Of a stretch of 64,000 nt of DNA, positions 1-7,869 are shown one piece after another. The translations under genes were made by a program, and so were the position numbers. This DNA comes from Streptomyces sp. HM190 (GTDB lineage Bacteria > Actinomycetota > Actinomycetes > Streptomycetales > Streptomycetaceae), in assembly GCF_009857135.1 (NCBI RefSeq), contig NZ_CP047318.1, positions 6,324,001-6,388,000 of the forward strand, given 5' to 3'. Under the pieces are notes generated by a model. That model ran no database searches and was not told where the DNA came from. It saw nothing but the letters and a program-made list of their open reading frames with translations. Each line of letters opens with the position of its first letter. Position 1 is the first letter of the stretch.

Positions 1-1
1 G

Positions 2-481
2 ACGCGCTTCTACGCCTACGACACCGGCACCGGAACGCTGTACGCCAGCACCGACGGCGGCCGCTCCTTCACCGCGGGCGCGACCGGACTGCCCTCGGGC
101 GACAGCCAGTACAAGCTGGCCGCCGCGCCGGGACGCACCGGTGACCTGTGGCTGAGCACCAAGACGAACGGCCTGTACCGGTCCACCGACGGCGGGGCCT
201 CCTTCACCAAGGTCGCCGGCTGCCGCGCCTCGCACGTCCTCGGCTTCGGCAAGGCCGCCCCCGGCGCCGCCTACCCGGCGATCTACCAGATCGGGGCCGT
301 CGACAGCCTCACCGCCGTCCTGCGCTCCGACGACGGCGCGCGCACGTGGACCCGCGTCAACGACGACGCCCACCAGTGGGGCTGGACCGGCGAGGCCATC
401 GCCGGCGACCCCCGGCTGTACGGCCGCGTCTACGTGGCGACCAACGGCCGCGGCATCCAGTACGGGGACCCGGTCCGATGA
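2..481 (+). CDS. Xyloglucanase-like GH74 protein, C-terminal part (cut by window start)
   Basis: About 159 C-terminal residues are visible and the start lies outside the window. The segment carries Asp-box (BNR) motifs typical of the seven-bladed propellers of GH74: STDGGRSF, STDGGASF and SDDGARTW. It ends with the GDPRLYGRVYVATNGRGI-type closure that I recognise from GH74 xyloglucan-specific endo-glucanases. The family cuts the beta-1,4-glucan backbone of xyloglucan and is normally secreted. The stop overlaps the start of the GH42 gene (ATGA), so the two are translationally coupled. The neighbouring GH12, GH31, GH36 and GH42 enzymes fit a xyloglucan role. The family call is fairly secure; the substrate is inferred from family and context because the catalytic Asp residues are upstream of the window. 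Confidence 0.8.
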   Translation, partial: TRFYAYDTGTGTLYASTDGGRSFTAGATGLPSGDSQYKLAAAPGRTGDLWLSTKTNGLYRSTDGGASFTKVAGCRASHVLGFGKAAPGAAYPAIYQIGAVDSLTAVLRSDDGARTWTRVNDDAHQWGWTGEAIAGDPRLYGRVYVATNGRGIQYGDPVR

Positions 482-2463
482 CGCGGCGGCCCACCGGACC
501 CACGCTCGCCGACGCCACCCGCGGCCGGCTCCTCTTCGGCGGCGACTACAACCCCGAGCAGTGGCCCGAGGAGGTCTGGCACGAGGACGTCCGCCTCATG
601 AAGGATGCGGGCGTCAACTCCGTCACCCTCGGCGTCTTCTCCTGGGCGAAGCTCGAACCCCGGCCGGGGGCACGCGAGTTCGGCTGGCTGGACACCCTGA
701 TGGACCTGATGCACGAGCACGGCGTCGGGGTCGTCCTCGCCACCCCCACCTCCTCCCCGCCGCCGTGGATGGGCCGCCTGCACCCCGAGACCCTTCCGCG
801 CGACGAGAACGGGCAGATCGAGTGGTGGGGCTCCCGCCAGCACTTCTCGCACTCCAGCCCCGTCTACCGCCGCTACGCCGCCGCCATCACCGAGGACCTC
901 GCCGCCCGCTACGGCTCCCACCCCGCCCTCACCCTGTGGCACATCAACAACGAGTACTGCACCTACGACTGGGGCGACGAGGCCGCGACCACCTTCCGCG
1001 ACTGGCTGCGCCGGAAGTACGGCACCCTCGACGCGCTCAACGAGGCATGGGGAACCGCCTTCTGGAGCCAGGGCTACGACGGCTGGCACGAGATCCTCCC
1101 GCCGCGCCGCGCCCACTACCTGCGGAACCCCACCCAGGTGCTGGACTTCAAGCGCTTCACGAGCGACATGCTCCTGGAGTGCTACGTGATGGAGCGGGAC
1201 ATCGTCCGCCGGCACACTCCCCACATCCCGGTCACCACCAACTTCATGCCGCTGTGGGCGGGCCAGGACACGTGGCGCTGGGCCGAGGAGGAGGACGTCG
1301 TCTCGGTCGACCTCTACCCGGACCCGCGTGACCCGCTGGGCGCCCAGCACGGCGCGCTCGTCCAGGACATGACCCGCTCGCAGGCGGGCGGCGGTCCCTG
1401 GATGCTCATGGAGCAGGCCGCCGGACCCGTCAACTGGCGGGGCGTGAACCACCCCAAGCCCCGGGGCCTGAACCGCCTCTGGTCCCTCCAGGCGGTCGCC
1501 CGCGGCGCCGACGCCGTCTGCTACTTCCAGTGGCGGCAGTCCCGGCAGGGCGCGGAGAAGTTCCACTCCGGGATGGTCGGCCACGCGGGCGAGCAGGGCC
1601 GCACCTTCCAGGAGGTCAAGCGGCTCGGCGCCGACCTCGCCGCGATCGGCGCCGAGGTGTCCGGCCGTCCCCTCACCGCCGACGTCGCCGTGCTGTTCGA
1701 CTGGAACTCCTGGTGGGCCGGCGCGCAGGACGGCCGCCTGTCGTCCGAGGTGGACCTCCCCCAGGTCGTCCGGGACTGGCACCGCGCCCTGTGGGAGGCC
1801 CACCTCACCACCGCCTTCGCCCACCCCGAGCACGACCTGTCGGCGTACCGGCTCGTCGTCGTCCCCCAGCTCTACCTCCTCACGGACACGGCCGTCGACA
1901 ACCTCGTCGCCCATGTCCGCGGCGGCGGCACCCTCGTCTGCGGCTTCCTGACCGGGGTCGCCGACGAGGACGACCGGGTCCGGCCCGGCGGCATGGACGC
2001 CCGGCTCCGCGACCTCCTCGGCATCCGCACCCTGCACGAGTGGTGGCCGCTGGACGCCGGGGAGGACGTCCGCTGCGACGGCTTCCGGGGCACGCTGTGG
2101 TCCGAGGAACTGGAGGCGGCCGACGCGGACGAGGTGATCGCCTACCGGGGCGGTGAACTCGACGGGCTTCCGGCGGTGCTGCGCAAGGGGCGCGCCTGGT
2201 ACCTCTCCACGCTGCCCGAACCGGCCTGGCTGCGCGCGCTGCTGACCCGGATCGCCGACGGCGCCGGGGTGCGGCCGGTGCTCGACGGGCTGCCCGACGG
2301 GGTCGAGGCGGTGCGCAGGGGAGAGGTCCTCTTCCTGCTCAACCACGGCCGCGACGAGGTCACCGTCGACGTGCCGGGCACCCACCGCGACCTCCTCACG
2401 GGCACGACGGTCACCGGCTCGCTGTCCCTCGGTCGGTACGGGGCGGCGGTGCTCAAGCCATGA
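478..2463 (+). CDS. GH42 beta-galactosidase
   Basis: This protein of 661 residues has GH42 hallmarks. The N-terminal GGDYNPEQWP opens the TIM barrel, LWHINNEY carries the acid/base Glu, and MLMEQAAGPVNW carries the nucleophile Glu near residue 310. A Trimer (flavodoxin-like) domain with VVVPQLYLL and a short C-terminal beta domain follow. Length matches the family (650-690). No signal peptide is visible, so it should act in the cytoplasm on imported galactosides, here probably galactosylated xyloglucan oligosaccharides. The ATG overlaps the stop of the GH74 gene by 4 nt (ATGA), which fixes the start and indicates coupling. The next gene, GH12, follows after 118 nt containing a possible hairpin. 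Confidence 0.92.
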   Translation: MTRRPTGPTLADATRGRLLFGGDYNPEQWPEEVWHEDVRLMKDAGVNSVTLGVFSWAKLEPRPGAREFGWLDTLMDLMHEHGVGVVLATPTSSPPPWMGRLHPETLPRDENGQIEWWGSRQHFSHSSPVYRRYAAAITEDLAARYGSHPALTLWHINNEYCTYDWGDEAATTFRDWLRRKYGTLDALNEAWGTAFWSQGYDGWHEILPPRRAHYLRNPTQVLDFKRFTSDMLLECYVMERDIVRRHTPHIPVTTNFMPLWAGQDTWRWAEEEDVVSVDLYPDPRDPLGAQHGALVQDMTRSQAGGGPWMLMEQAAGPVNWRGVNHPKPRGLNRLWSLQAVARGADAVCYFQWRQSRQGAEKFHSGMVGHAGEQGRTFQEVKRLGADLAAIGAEVSGRPLTADVAVLFDWNSWWAGAQDGRLSSEVDLPQVVRDWHRALWEAHLTTAFAHPEHDLSAYRLVVVPQLYLLTDTAVDNLVAHVRGGGTLVCGFLTGVADEDDRVRPGGMDARLRDLLGIRTLHEWWPLDAGEDVRCDGFRGTLWSEELEAADADEVIAYRGGELDGLPAVLRKGRAWYLSTLPEPAWLRALLTRIADGAGVRPVLDGLPDGVEAVRRGEVLFLLNHGRDEVTVDVPGTHRDLLTGTTVTGSLSLGRYGAAVLKP

Positions 2464-2475
2464 CCGGCTCCGAGA

Positions 2476-2516
2476 CTTCCCCCGGCGCGCACCGCTGCGA
2501 CCGCTCGCCGGGGAAG
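2476..2516 (+). terminator. Possible hairpin between GH42 and GH12 genes
   Basis: The arms CTTCCCCCGGCG and CGCCGGGGAAG form an 11-bp stem with one bulged C around an 18-nt loop. There is no T-run, which is common in Streptomyces. It could attenuate transcription between the two genes or end the GH74-GH42 transcript. Confidence 0.4.
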
Positions 2517-2581
2517 CCCACGCCCCCCACAGGGACGTGGTGGAACTCCCCGCACATCCCCCCACCCATGGAAGGAAAGCC

Positions 2582-3316
2582 ATGGCACTACGCACCCGCA
2601 CCCTGAGCAGGATCGGCAAGGCCCTGCTCGCCCCCACGCTCGCGCTCGGCGCCACCGTCGGTCTCGCCGCCGCCCCCGCCTCCGCCGCCGTCTGGAACAG
2701 CTGTGACCAGTGGGGCAACACCAGCCTGGGCGGCTACACGCTCTACAACAACATCTGGGGCGGCGGCGCCGGCAGCCAGTGCATCTGGGCCAACTCCGGT
2801 ACCAACTGGGGTGTCTGGGCCGACCACCCCAACACCGGCGGCATCAAGTCGTACCCCAACTCCAAGAAGGTGATCAACAAGACGATCACCTCGCTCGGTT
2901 CGCTCAACAGCAACTACAACGTCACGGTCCCGTCCTCGGGCGCGTACAACACCTCGTACGACGTCTGGGACACCGACTACGACTACGAGATCATGCTCTG
3001 GGTCAACTACAACGGCGCGGTCGGCGCGCTCGGCGACTACCAGGGCAACGTCACGCTCGGCGGCCACAACTGGAACGTCTACAAGGGCCGGGTGTACCGG
3101 AACGACGGCACGTACTGGGACGTCTTCTCCTTCCTGCGGACCGCGGACTCCACGTCCGGCTCGGTCCAGATCCTGCCCGTCCTGAAGTGGCTCAAGGACA
3201 CCAAGGGCTGGATGGGCAACGAGACCATCGGTGACGTGCAGTTCGGCTTCGAGATCACCTCGTCGTCCGGCGGCCTGAACTTCCAGACCAACAACCTGAC
3301 CGTCAGCAGCAGCTGA
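2582..3316 (+). CDS. Secreted GH12 endoglucanase / xyloglucanase
   Basis: The protein has 244 residues. A signal peptide (basic LRTRTLSRIGK, hydrophobic core, APASA-AVW cleavage near residue 38) precedes one GH12 beta-jelly-roll domain. Two GH12 catalytic glutamates can be placed: the nucleophile in YEIMLW and the acid/base in FGFE near the C-terminus. Mature length (about 206) is usual for a GH12 without a binding module. The ATG at 2582 is preceded by GGAAGG/GGAAAG and begins the signal peptide; an upstream in-frame GTG would add an unlikely leader. GH12 enzymes hydrolyse beta-1,4-glucan, and many attack xyloglucan or mixed-linkage glucan. With the GH74 gene upstream it probably supplies extracellular oligosaccharides. 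Confidence 0.9.
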   Translation: MALRTRTLSRIGKALLAPTLALGATVGLAAAPASAAVWNSCDQWGNTSLGGYTLYNNIWGGGAGSQCIWANSGTNWGVWADHPNTGGIKSYPNSKKVINKTITSLGSLNSNYNVTVPSSGAYNTSYDVWDTDYDYEIMLWVNYNGAVGALGDYQGNVTLGGHNWNVYKGRVYRNDGTYWDVFSFLRTADSTSGSVQILPVLKWLKDTKGWMGNETIGDVQFGFEITSSSGGLNFQTNNLTVSSS

Positions 3317-3403
3317 GCCGTCCGCCCGAGCCGGTGCCGGACCCCCACACGGCCCCGGCCCGGGCCCGTCCGCCCTCGCACGGGTCCGACGGGCGACGGC
3401 CGT

Positions 3404-5773
3404 TCAGCCGGTCCCGGCACGGAGGCGGACCAGCACGGCGGCCGGTGTGCGCGGCAGCGACACCCGCAGCACGTGCCCGTCCCGGTCCCAGACCGCCGAG
3501 CCGCCGCATTCCGCCGACGGATGCAGGATCTGCGCACGCACGTCACGGCCCGCCAGGTGCCCGACCGGCAGCGCCCGTTCCGCCTCCCCGCCGCGCCGCC
3601 ACACCGACACGTACGACGGCCCGTCCGGCACCCGCAGCCCCAGCGCCAGCCACGCGTCCGTCCACCCCGGCAGACCGAGTGGCCAGAAGGGCACGGCCCG
3701 CGCCAGGTCCCCGCGGATCGCCTTGTAGGTGTCCACGGCGTCCCGGACGAGACCGAGCTGTCGCTCCGACATGCGGTTCAGATGGCCCGAGAGGTGGATG
3801 CGGCCGAGGAGCGCGCCGCCGAGGGTGAACCCGATCAGGTCGTCGTCGAACCCGGGCTGCGGGTACGCCCAGACGGCGCCCTGCTCCGGCGGGACCGCCG
3901 TCGGCGCGGCGGCGGCGATCGCCGGGAAGCGCAGCGGGTCCTGCTGGTCGCTGACGGACTGGAGCTGGGCCACGGCCAGGGTGGCACCGTCCATCCGCAT
4001 GCCCCCGGAGGCGCAGTTCTCGACGACGAGCCCGGGGTGGCGGTCCAGGACGCCGGACAGCCACTCCAGGTAGGCGTGGGCGTGGCCGAGGAGCCCGGCG
4101 CCGGGGGAGAGGTCGCCGGGGGCGCACGTGCCCGGGTCGACGACGATGTTGTAGTCCAGCTTCAGATAGCCCACGCCCCAGTCGCCGACGATCCGGTCCA
4201 CCGTGCCGTCGAGGTGCGCGCGGGCGGCGGGGTGGCGCAGGTCGAGCTGGTGGCGGCCCTGCTCGGTGATCCGGACGCCGTCCCGCTGGAAGAAGGCGTC
4301 CGGGGGGAGCGCCGAGGCGACCGGGCTGTGCACGCCGACGACCTCCGGCTCCAGCCACAGCCCCGGCACCATGCCGTGCTCCCGGATGCGGTCCAGCACG
4401 GCCTCGATGCCGCCGTCGGGGAAGCGGCGCGCCGAGGGCAGCCACGCGCCGACGCCGTCCCACCAGCCGCCGTCCACGGTGTCGTCGTACCAGCCGGAGT
4501 CGATGCAGAAGTACTCCGCGCCGGCGCGCGCCGCGGCGTCGATCAGCGGCAGCAGCTTCCCGGTGGTCGGGTCGCCCATCAGCGTGTTCATGTAGTCGTT
4601 GAAGACGACGGGCAGCGCGCCGTGGTCCGGATGCGGCCGTCGCACGGCCCGCCGGTACGCGGTCATGGCCGCCCACGCCGCGTCGAGCGCCGAGCCACCT
4701 CCCGACCGGGCTGCCGAAGCCTCCGCCGGGCCGCCGGCCGGACGGACTGCCGGGGCCGCCGTCGAGCCGGCACCGGAGCCGGTGCCGGTGCCGAGGCCGG
4801 CTTCGGGCGCGCCGCCCGGCGAGCCGTGCCCGGCGCCGCCCTCCGTCGCGCGGCCCCTCGCGCCGGGGCCGGCCACAGGTGCCGTGCCGGGCGCCCGGCC
4901 GGCAGCACCCTGCGCCGTGCCCGCCGACCCCGTCGCCACCGCCGCCCACACCGTGGTGAACTCCTCGCCCGGCGCCAGCCGCACCCGCCACTGGTGCGCG
5001 GCGTCCGTGGGGCCGTTCACCGCGAGGTACGTGCCGTGCGCGCGTTCGCCCAGGTCCCAGCGCCAGCCGGCCGGTGACTCGACCTGCCACACCCAGGCCC
5101 GGTCGCCGCCCCGCTCCGTCAGCGCCCCCATCGGCAGATGGCCGTCGGTGGGCCAGCTGCCGCGCCCGGTGAGGGTGAGCGCGGCCCGGCTGTCGTGCTG
5201 GTGGGCGTCGACGCTGATGTCGGCGACGGTGTCGCGCAGCGGCTCGGTGTACCAACGGCACTCGGCCAGCCAGTCGTTGCGGGCCCGGTGCACGTCGAGG
5301 ACGTCGGGGGCGGGCAGCCCGCCGAGGAGGAGGCTGCTGACGGACTGCACGACCAGGGGCCGCGAGCCGTCGTTGCGCAGCCGCACCCGGGAGCGGAGCA
5401 CCGGCAGCCCGGTCGGGGAGGCCAGCTCGACGAAGGCGGTCAACGCCGTTTCCGGGTCGTGGAGTTCGATGGTCAGCCGCGCCCACCCGGAAGCGCCGGT
5501 GTCCCGGTGCCCCCGGTACCCGAGCCGCGCCCCGAGGGCGGTACCGGTGAACCGGGGGCCCGACCACCCGCTGCCGTGCCCGACCGCCGTCACCTCCACG
5601 AGGGGGAGGGCGACCTCGGGGTCGACGGCGGCCCCGGCCGGGCCCAGCCGGACCAGACGCAGGGTGCCGTCCGCCGCCGCGGCGAACTGCGCACCCAGCG
5701 CCGGATGCCCCCAACTGAAGGCCGGAGAAGCAGAGTTGGAGCCGCCCGCCGTGTGGCCCGTCGTACCGGTCAA
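3404..5773 (-). CDS. GH36 alpha-galactosidase with a long low-complexity linker
   Basis: A protein of about 789 residues with the GH36 layout: N-terminal beta-sandwich domain (about 1-290), TIM barrel and C-terminal beta domain. The barrel carries YLKLDYN (nucleophile Asp) and SVSDQQDPLRF (acid/base Asp). The enzyme would release terminal alpha-galactose. An unusual Gly/Ala/Pro/Thr-rich stretch of roughly 80 residues (about 4690-4935) sits between the sandwich and the barrel. I chose the TTG at 5773 because AGAAGGGG lies 7 nt upstream; a GTG at 5821 would add 16 residues with no clear ribosome site. No signal peptide is visible. It is divergent from the LacI gene and shares its operator-containing promoter region. 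Confidence 0.88.
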   Translation of the reverse strand: MTGTTGHTAGGSNSASPAFSWGHPALGAQFAAAADGTLRLVRLGPAGAAVDPEVALPLVEVTAVGHGSGWSGPRFTGTALGARLGYRGHRDTGASGWARLTIELHDPETALTAFVELASPTGLPVLRSRVRLRNDGSRPLVVQSVSSLLLGGLPAPDVLDVHRARNDWLAECRWYTEPLRDTVADISVDAHQHDSRAALTLTGRGSWPTDGHLPMGALTERGGDRAWVWQVESPAGWRWDLGERAHGTYLAVNGPTDAAHQWRVRLAPGEEFTTVWAAVATGSAGTAQGAAGRAPGTAPVAGPGARGRATEGGAGHGSPGGAPEAGLGTGTGSGAGSTAAPAVRPAGGPAEASAARSGGGSALDAAWAAMTAYRRAVRRPHPDHGALPVVFNDYMNTLMGDPTTGKLLPLIDAAARAGAEYFCIDSGWYDDTVDGGWWDGVGAWLPSARRFPDGGIEAVLDRIREHGMVPGLWLEPEVVGVHSPVASALPPDAFFQRDGVRITEQGRHQLDLRHPAARAHLDGTVDRIVGDWGVGYLKLDYNIVVDPGTCAPGDLSPGAGLLGHAHAYLEWLSGVLDRHPGLVVENCASGGMRMDGATLAVAQLQSVSDQQDPLRFPAIAAAAPTAVPPEQGAVWAYPQPGFDDDLIGFTLGGALLGRIHLSGHLNRMSERQLGLVRDAVDTYKAIRGDLARAVPFWPLGLPGWTDAWLALGLRVPDGPSYVSVWRRGGEAERALPVGHLAGRDVRAQILHPSAECGGSAVWDRDGHVLRVSLPRTPAAVLVRLRAGTG

Positions 5774-5865
5774 GTCGCTGCCCCTTCTGAGCCGCCCCGC
5801 TCGCACACGCCGTCCCGGCACCTCGCCGGAGACGGCCGCTCGTGTGCGTCCCTCGGTGCGTTCTC

Positions 5866-5894
5866 TTGACGCCCCCAGTGTGACCGGTCACAAT
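5866..5894 (+). promoter_or_regulatory. Candidate promoter of the lacI-type gene, overlapping its operator
   Basis: TTGACG (5866-5871) and CACAAT (5889-5894) are 17 nt apart. Initiation about 7 nt downstream would fall at or beside the ATG at 5901, which predicts a leaderless mRNA. The first palindromic operator overlaps the spacer and -10. Confidence 0.55.
5879..5892. promoter_or_regulatory. LacI-type operator, copy 1
   Basis: TGTGACCGGTCACA is a perfect 14-bp palindrome with a central CG, as in LacI/GalR operators. It overlaps the predicted core promoter of the regulator at 5901 and lies 105 bp from the divergent GH36 start. An identical copy lies 27 bp further on. Confidence 0.75.
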
Positions 5895-5900
5895 CCTGGC

Positions 5901-6938
5901 ATGAATGTGACCGGTCACACAAGGCGCCCCGCGAGCATCCGGGACGTGGCGACCGCCGCCGGGGTCTCGTACCAGACCGTCTCCCGGGTGATCAACGGCC
6001 ACCCCAGCGTCAAGCAGTCCACCCGGGAGCGGGTGCTGGCGGCCATCGACGAGCTGGGCTTCCGCCGCAACGCGACCGCCCTGGCCCTGGCCAGCGGCCG
6101 CAGTCGCGCGGTGACCGTGCTGACCTCCAACACCACCCACTACGGCTACGCCTCGATCCTCCAGGGCATCGAGGAGGCCGCCCGCGCGGCGTCGTACGCG
6201 GTGGGGATCGGCGTCCTTGAGTCGGCGGAGGAGACGGCCGTCGCCGCCGAGGTGCAGCGGGCGGCGGACGCGGGCGGCGGGCTGATCGTGATCGCCTACG
6301 ACCCGGCCGGGGTCGGCGCCCTGGCCGCCGTGCCCGCCGACCTGCCCGTCGTCGGCGTCGTCGAGACCCCGGCCACCGCGCCCGGAGGCGACCGCCCCTG
6401 GGTGTGGACCGACGACCGCGAGGCCGCCCACGCGGTCACCCGCCATCTGCTCTCCCTCGGCCACGAGACCGTGCACTACGTCGCCATCCCGTCCAGCACC
6501 CGCCGCACCAGCGCCCGCACCACCGGCTGGCGGCAGGCGCTCCGGGAGGCGGGCGCGCCCGAACCGCGCCCGGTGCAGGGGAACTGGGGCCCGGCGGGCG
6601 GTCACCGCGCCGGCCGGAAGCTGGCGGAGGACCCGTCGGTGACGGCGATCCTCTGCGGCAACGACGACCTGGCGCTCGGCGTGCTCCGCGCCCTGCACGA
6701 GAACGGCCGGTCCGTACCCGGCGATGTCAGCGTGGCCGGCTTCGACGACGCCCCGCACTCCGCCTATCTGACCCCGTCCCTGACGACCGTGCGCCTGGAC
6801 TTCACCGGCCTCGGCCGGGCCGCGTTCGCCCTGCTGCACGGCGTCCTGGAGCAGTCCGCCCCGATCGCCCCGCACCGTGTCTCCGTACCGGAGCTGGTGG
6901 TCCGGGAGAGCACGGGGGCGCCGCCCGCACACACCTGA
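5901..6938 (+). CDS. LacI/GalR-family transcriptional regulator
   Basis: The protein has 345 residues. A LacI helix-turn-helix and hinge are near residues 12-60 (VATAAGVSYQTVSRVING), followed by a periplasmic-binding-protein-like sugar-sensing domain with AILCGNDDLALGVLRAL and the VSVAGFDD signature. It probably represses the divergent GH36 gene and itself, releasing DNA when a sugar ligand binds. The ATG at 5901 has no ribosome site; the promoter spacing suggests leaderless translation. Two operators (5879-5892 and 5906-5919) flank and overlap the start. The next thing downstream is the broken ABC permease, so this regulator once probably controlled a transporter operon too. Confidence 0.9.
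   Translation: MNVTGHTRRPASIRDVATAAGVSYQTVSRVINGHPSVKQSTRERVLAAIDELGFRRNATALALASGRSRAVTVLTSNTTHYGYASILQGIEEAARAASYAVGIGVLESAEETAVAAEVQRAADAGGGLIVIAYDPAGVGALAAVPADLPVVGVVETPATAPGGDRPWVWTDDREAAHAVTRHLLSLGHETVHYVAIPSSTRRTSARTTGWRQALREAGAPEPRPVQGNWGPAGGHRAGRKLAEDPSVTAILCGNDDLALGVLRALHENGRSVPGDVSVAGFDDAPHSAYLTPSLTTVRLDFTGLGRAAFALLHGVLEQSAPIAPHRVSVPELVVRESTGAPPAHT
5906..5919. promoter_or_regulatory. LacI-type operator, copy 2, inside the regulator's own first codons
   Basis: A second identical TGTGACCGGTCACA spans about codons 2-7 of the regulator gene, so protein residues N-V-T-G-H-T are encoded by an operator. Centre-to-centre spacing to copy 1 is 27 bp. Two exact copies of a 14-bp palindrome in the divergent promoter region strongly suggest autoregulation and control of the GH36 gene. 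Confidence 0.75.
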
Positions 6939-7134
6939 CCGTTCACCCCGGCGCCGAAGCCCCGCCGCGGCCCGAGCCGTACCCGCCCGGCGGTCCGCAC
7001 CTCCACCGCGGCCCCGTCCGCCCGCGCCCGTCCGCCCGTCCGCCCGTTCGCGCCCAGCGTCCCGTTCGCGTCCAGCCGTCCCGTCCCCGTGATCCCTCTC
7101 TGCCCTGAACCACCCCTTCTCGAAAGGCACGTTC

Positions 7135-7853
7135 ATGCACAGAAGAGCTCTCCCCGCCCTGGCCCACCCGCGCGATGGCAGCCGGGCGCCAACTACGCGG
7201 ACGCGGTCGGCCAGGGCGAGATGCTGCGCGGCCTCCTCAACTCCTTGCTGGTCGTGGTCCCTTCGGTGGTGCTCGTGCTCGTCCTCGGCGCGGGTGCCGC
7301 CTGGGTGTTCGCGCGCCGCGCGTCCCGGCTGGTCTCGGCGGCGTACGCGCTGTGCGTCAGCGGACTGCTGCTGCCGCCCGCCGTGATCACCGTCGTGATG
7401 GAGCTGCGCCAGCTCGGGCTCGCGGGCACCCGGCCCGGAATGATCGCCGTGTACACCGGGATGTACCTGTCCACGTCGATCTTCTTCATGACCGGGTTCA
7501 TCCGCGCCATCCCGACGGAACTGGAGGAGGCCGCCCGGATCGACGGGGCCGGCCCGGCCCGGATCTTCGGCCGGATCGCCCTGCCGCTCCTGCGGCCCGT
7601 CATCGCCACCGCGACGATCATGGTGACGCTCTACGCCTGGAGCGACGTCTTCTACGCCTTCTTCGTCCTCGGCGGCGGCGACCGGGCGACCCTCCCGCTG
7701 AACCTCTACAAGGTGGCGAGCGCCCAGCTCTACCTCAACAACTGGCATCTCGTCTTCGCGTACGTCGTGGTGATGAGCCTGCCGATGGTCGCCGTGTTCC
7801 TCGTCGGCCAACGAAAGATCGTGTCCGGAATCACCAGTGGAGCCGTCAAATGA
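7135..7853 (+). pseudogene. Remnant of a sugar ABC transporter: start of one gene fused out of frame to a truncated MalG-type permease
   Basis: An ATG at 7135 with GAAAGG upstream opens a short peptide MHRRALPALAHPRDG that looks like the start of an export signal, as in a solute-binding protein. It then runs out of frame with the rest. In another frame, from about 7180 to the stop at 7853, lies the C-terminal ~215 residues of a MalG-like permease: NYADAVGQGEMLRGLLNSLL, several membrane spans, and the EAA loop ELEEAARIDGAGPARIFGRI that contacts the ATPase. Family members are about 275-300 residues, so the first span and N-terminus are missing. An internal ATG at 7221 could start a fragment, but it would lack transmembrane segment 1. 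I read this as a deletion scar. The stop lies just before the GTG of the next gene. Confidence 0.75.
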
Positions 7854-7869
7854 CCGGAGGTCCGACCGC

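Noticed and set aside
7221..7853. Functional ABC permease starting at the internal ATG 7221
   Set aside because: It would lack the first membrane span, and there are no partner permease, binding-protein or ATPase genes beside it.
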